A stretch of 32,106 nt of DNA from positions 1-32,106 of the forward strand of contig NZ_LSJI01000223.1 in the NCBI RefSeq assembly GCF_001557235.1, in the 5' to 3' direction. This stretch comes from Phenylobacterium sp. CCH9-H3. GTDB lineage: Bacteria; Pseudomonadota; Alphaproteobacteria; Caulobacterales; Caulobacteraceae. The position numbers and the translations under genes are program-made. The notes under the pieces were generated by a model. It searched no databases, had not been told where the DNA came from, and saw nothing but the letters and a program-made list of their open reading frames with translations. Of the stretch, positions 31,914-32,106 are shown piece by piece; position 1 is the first letter of the stretch; every line of letters starts with the position of its first letter.

Positions 31914-32106
31914 GTGAAATTCAAGTCCATGCGGGAACGCCTTTTGGCGTCGTCTATGATTTGCGGCGCGGCCCTGTTGGGTCTTTCGTCGCAAGCTGCG
32001 GCCCAGACCGGCTCGGATGAAATCTCCGAAGTCGTCGTCACCGGCACGCGTATTCCGTCGCCGAACCTGGAGAGCGTCAGCCCGGTCACCGCGGTGAGCG
32101 CGGCCG
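31914..32106 (+). CDS. TonB-dependent outer-membrane receptor (N-terminal fragment)
   Basis: Only the first 64 codons are in the window. A Sec signal peptide (MRERLLASSMICGAALLGLSS, cleaved after about AAAQ) precedes SDEISEVVVTGTRIPSPN, which has the EVVVTGTRI TonB box/plug start typical of alphaproteobacterial receptors. These take up siderophores, cobalamin or glycans; the substrate is not readable. GTG 31914 has GGAGG (31900-31904) 9 bases upstream; an in-frame ATG 15 bases on has no such site. Confidence 0.9.
   Translation, partial: MKFKSMRERLLASSMICGAALLGLSSQAAAQTGSDEISEVVVTGTRIPSPNLESVSPVTAVSAA

Overview
This is a high-GC, densely packed chromosomal window that looks like an alphaproteobacterium of the Caulobacterales (Caulobacter/Phenylobacterium type). 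Support comes from the codon bias, a TonB-dependent receptor leader with an EVVVTGTRI box, the FixL/FixK regulators, and the many small acyl-metabolism and GNAT genes. That placement is inference; no rRNA or other taxonomic marker is present. I saw no phage, transposase, CRISPR, tRNA or rRNA.

Region 1 (1-10119) is the most notable part: a two-armed island that looks oxygen-regulated. The minus-strand arm reads, in transcription order, fixK-like Crp/Fnr regulator, universal stress protein (USP), c-type cytochrome lipoprotein, second USP, AI-2E/PerM-type transporter, HdeD-like membrane protein, and a FixL haem-PAS histidine kinase that runs off the left edge. The kinase keeps the haem-ligand His and the signalling Arg at the exact 20-residue spacing of FixL. 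The plus-strand arm reads host-attachment-family protein, small XRE regulator, beta-CASP metallo-beta-lactamase RNase-like protein, ElaB/YqjD-like membrane-tethered helix protein, and MgtC/DUF4010 membrane protein. A 14-bp FNR/FixK-type box sits between the arms and is placed for class II activation of the fixK side. My reading is that low oxygen, sensed by FixL and relayed by FixK, switches on a survival programme of USPs, envelope proteins and RNA/translation-related factors.

Region 2 (10120-12207) holds a MarR regulator with a two-site operator and an amino-acid permease. Region 3 (12204-15294, minus) holds a serine beta-lactamase-fold hydrolase, a secreted M20 peptidase and a translationally coupled RNase H-fold protein that lacks the expected catalytic acids. 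Region 4 (15393-20834, plus) holds thioredoxin 2, a small RTX protein, then a run of MBL hydrolase, enoyl-CoA hydratase, SDR and two GNATs.

Region 5 (20842-26488) holds a hypothetical protein and a J-domain protein (minus), then pdxH, a fused phosphotransferase/P-loop kinase, an acyl-CoA synthetase and a GNAT (plus). pdxH is probably leaderless. Region 6 (26496-32106) holds a DUF983 protein divergent from a MocR-type regulator over a shared operator, an MBL hydrolase paired with a DUF442 protein, a TPR-aspartyl/asparaginyl hydroxylase, a secreted hypothetical protein, and the first 64 codons of a TonB-dependent receptor cut by the right edge.

Most genes abut or overlap by 1-4 bases (ATGA, GTGA and TTGA junctions). 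Many long antisense open frames exist because of GC bias and were discarded.
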